From positions 248,001 through 312,000 of the forward strand of contig NZ_VOQF01000003.1 in NCBI RefSeq assembly GCF_007994985.1: 64,000 nucleotides of DNA, given 5' to 3'. This DNA is from Metabacillus litoralis (lineage in GTDB: Bacteria > Bacillota > Bacilli > Bacillales > Bacillaceae). The first letter of the stretch is position 1. Every line of letters starts with the position of its first letter. The notes beneath the pieces were generated by a model, which was given only the letters and a program-made list of their open reading frames with translations, had not been told where the DNA came from and made no database searches. The translations under genes and the position numbers were made by a program. This document shows, in pieces, positions 61,236 to 64,000 of this stretch.

Positions 61236-64000
61236 GTTAAGCTCACCTCTAGCTGTTTATTAATTTTAGGCATTGTATCTGTTGAAAATGTCATAGACTC
61301 AAGTACACGTAAAATTGCTACAGCTGTATCTAATGAAGTTAAACATGGAATACCATTTTCAACTGATTCTCGGCGGATTTTAAAGCCATCTCTTGCTGGC
61401 TGCTTTCCTTTTGTTAATGTATTGATAATAAATTGCGCTTCACCTTTTCGAATAACATCTAGTAAGTTATGCTCTTTTGCACCAATTTTGTTAACAACTT
61501 TAACTGGAATATTATTATTTTTAAGATAATCTGCTGTACCACTTGTTGCAAGAATTTGATAACCAATTTGATGGAATCTACGTGCTATTTCTAATCCTTC
61601 TTCTTTATCTTTATCAGCAATTGTTAATAAAACTGATCCATGGTTTTTAATTTGAATACCTGATGCTACTAAAGCTTTGTAAAGTGCTTTTTCTAACGTA
61701 ATATCTTTCCCCATAACTTCACCTGTTGATTTCATTTCAGGTCCAAGCGTAATATCTACATTACGAAGTTTTGCAAAAGAGAAGACAGGAGCTTTTACGT
61801 ATACCCCTTCACTTTCAGGATAAAGACCAGTTTCATAGCCTAAATCTGCAAGATCCGCTCCGAGTATCACCTTTGTAGCTAAGTTCGCCATCGGCACACC
61901 CGTTATTTTACTTAAAAATGGTACTGTACGACTTGATCGTGGATTTACTTCAAGTACAAAAATCTCACCCTTAGATAAAACAAATTGGATGTTAAGAAGT
62001 CCTACTATATTTAACCCTTTTGCAAGCTTAATTGTGTAGTCAATAATATTATTTTTAATTTCTTCAGATAAAGATTGAGGAGGATATACAGCAATTGAGT
62101 CACCAGAATGGACACCTGCTCTTTCTATATGTTCCATAATTCCTGGGATTAAAACAGTCTTACCATCTGAAATGGCATCTACTTCAATTTCTTTACCTGT
62201 TAAATATTTATCTATTAATACTGGATGCTGCGGATTAATTTTTACAGCATTATTCATATAATGCAATAGCTCAGCTTCTTGATAAACAATTTCCATTGCA
62301 CGCCCACCTAGTACATATGAAGGACGTACTAATACTGGATAGCCGATGTTTGTCGCAATTTTAACTGCTTGCTCTACAGATGTTGCTGTTTTACCAAGCG
62401 GCTGTGGAACTCCTAATGAAACTAATGTTTGTTCAAACTTATCACGATCTTCTGCTCGATCGATATCTTCTAGTGTTGTTCCAAGGATCTTAACTCCTCT
62501 TGCTTGTAATTCACTAGCTAAGTTAATGGCAGTTTGTCCACCGAATTGAACAACAACACCTTTTGGTTTTTCTAGGTCAATGATGTGCATAACATCTTCA
62601 ATTGTTAATGGTTCAAAATAAAGCTTATCTGAAATACTGAAATCAGTTGACACTGTTTCAGGGTTATTGTTAACAATGATAGCTTCATAGCCTGCTTCTT
62701 TAATAGCCCATACTGAATGAACTGTAGCATAATCAAATTCAACACCCTGACCGATTCGAATTGGCCCTGATCCTAATACAACAACACTTTCTCTTTCTGT
62801 AACAATAGATTCATTTTCATCTTCATAAGAGCCATAGAAATATGGTGTTGATGATTCAAATTCTGCTGCACATGTATCAACCATTTTATAAACTGGAATG
62901 ATATCTGCTTGTTTACGAAGCTCATAGATTTCACGTTCATTTGTGTTCCATAGCTTAGCTATTTCTGAATCTGCAAATCCCATTTCCTTTGCCTTTTGTA
63001 AAATTGTTAGGTCATATTGATTTTCCTGTAGCTTTGTTTCAAACTTGATTATTTTTTCAATTTTCATTAAGAAAAATAGATCAATTTGACTCCACTCATG
63101 AATTGTTTCTTTTGTAACACCTCTTCTTAATGCTTCAGCAATATAGAATAGACGTTCATCACCAGCTCGACGAATACGTTTTTCAATTAATTCATCCTGG
63201 AATTCTTCAGCATTTTTTAAGCGTAAATAATCAACATCAGATTCTAAAGAACGAACTGCTTTTAATAATGATTCCTCTAACGTTCTTCCAATCGCCATTA
63301 CTTCACCAGTAGCCTTCATTTGTGTTCCTAATCGACGATTTGCGGATTCAAACTTATCGAATGGCCAACGTGGGATTTTAGAGACAATATAATCTAGTGC
63401 AGGCTCAAAGCAAGCATACGTTCTTCCAGTTACTGGATTTTTCATTTCATCAAGAGTTAACCCTACTGCAATTTTCGCCGCCAGTTTTGCAATTGGATAA
63501 CCAGTTGCTTTTGACGCTAATGCTGATGAACGACTTACACGTGGATTAACTTCAATAATGTAGTACTTAAAGCTATGTGGATCAAGTGCAAGCTGAACAT
63601 TACAGCCACCTTCTATTTTTAGTGCTCTAATAATCTTCAAAGATACATTACGAAGCATCTGATATTCACGATCACTCAATGTTTGACTTGGTGCGAATAC
63701 GATCGAGTCACCTGTATGAACACCAACAGGATCAAAGTTTTCCATATTACATACTACGATCGCATGATCATTTGAATCACGCATTACCTCATATTCAATC
63801 TCTTTAAAGCCAGCAATGCTTTTTTCAAGAAGACATTGTGTAACTGGACTATGTTTTAATCCACTTGAAACGATTTCGATTAACTCTTCCTCGTTCTCAC
63901 AAATTCCTCCACCTGTTCCACCTAAAGTATAAGCAGGTCTAACAATAACCGGATAACCGATACGTTCAACAAAAGCGAACGCCTCTTCTAAGTTGTGAAT
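61232..64000 (-). CDS. carB: Carbamoyl-phosphate synthase large chain, partial (C-terminal ~922 aa)
   Basis: The frame is open to the window edge, so about 150 N-terminal residues are missing of the usual ~1070. Makes carbamoyl phosphate from glutamine, bicarbonate and two ATP. First ATP-grasp half: [40 protein letters not shown]. The oligomerisation region follows, then the second half: [40 protein letters not shown] and [20 protein letters not shown]. The C-terminal MGS-like regulatory domain begins near [20 protein letters not shown]. In a pyr operon, so this is the pyrimidine-specific form (pyrAB in B. subtilis). An internal methionine at 63784 is not the start. Confidence 0.98.

Overview
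This window is a contiguous chromosome segment from a low-GC, spore-forming Firmicute of the Bacillaceae (Bacillus sensu lato). The evidence is the presence of spoVM, fapR, prkC/prpC, remA, ylxM, strong AGGAGG-type ribosome binding sites and AT-rich sigma-A promoters. Gene order also closely follows, as I remember it, the dprA-sucD-sucC ... smc-rnc-acpP ... recG-fakA ... prkC-prpC ... priA-coaBC ... rqcH ... cysH ... pyr segment of Bacillus subtilis. Nearly every gene is on the minus strand, so the window is displayed in reverse of its main direction of transcription. The species cannot be named from the sequence alone.

Layout from low to high coordinates: (1) 1-4900: the 5' part of dprA, the succinyl-CoA synthetase genes sucCD with a candidate CcpA site, and an orphan pair resembling flagellar FliK and the FlhB C-terminal domain (ylqG/ylqH). 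(2) 4.9-12.3 kb: rnhB, rbgA, a type I signal peptidase, then the ylxM-ffh-rpsP-khpA-ylqD-rimM-trmD-rplS block for protein targeting and ribosome assembly. (3) 12.5-18.2 kb: ftsY, smc and rnc. (4) 18.3-22.0 kb: the fatty-acid/phospholipid operon fapR-plsX-fabD-fabG-acpP, with a clear FapR operator. (5) 22.1-28.3 kb: recG, serine dehydratase sdaAA/sdaAB, fatty-acid kinase fakA and yloU. (6) 28.5-43.5 kb: rpmB (plus strand), spoVM, thiN, a 58-aa acidic ORF, rpe, rsgA, prkC-prpC, rlmN, rsmB, fmt, def, priA, coaBC, rpoZ, gmk and remA. (7) 43.5-49.4 kb: yloC, a P-type Ca2+ ATPase and rqcH (plus strand). (8) 49.4-51.3 kb: an accessory pair (GNAT acetyltransferase and EamA transporter). (9) 51.3-57.1 kb: the sulfate assimilation/siroheme operon cysH-cysP-sat-cysC-sumT-sirB-sirC. 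(10) 57.6-64 kb: a small membrane protein, then pyrimidine genes pyrE, pyrF, pyrD, pyrK and the 3' part of carB.

Most of the window is conserved housekeeping DNA, and I found no defence locus, prophage, CRISPR array, rRNA or tRNA. The main unexplained structures are intergenic. Two diverged copies of a ~165-bp MITE-like element lie in opposite orientations (26037-26201 and 50060-50223), one flanked by a TTAATT duplication at the fakA stop codon. A long imperfect hairpin precedes rnc. A terminator, promoter and FapR operator are compressed between recG and fapR. A 16-bp perfect palindrome sits between cysH and an unrecognised membrane-protein gene. Two small ORFs of unknown function and the ylqG/ylqH pair are the best coding-level leads.
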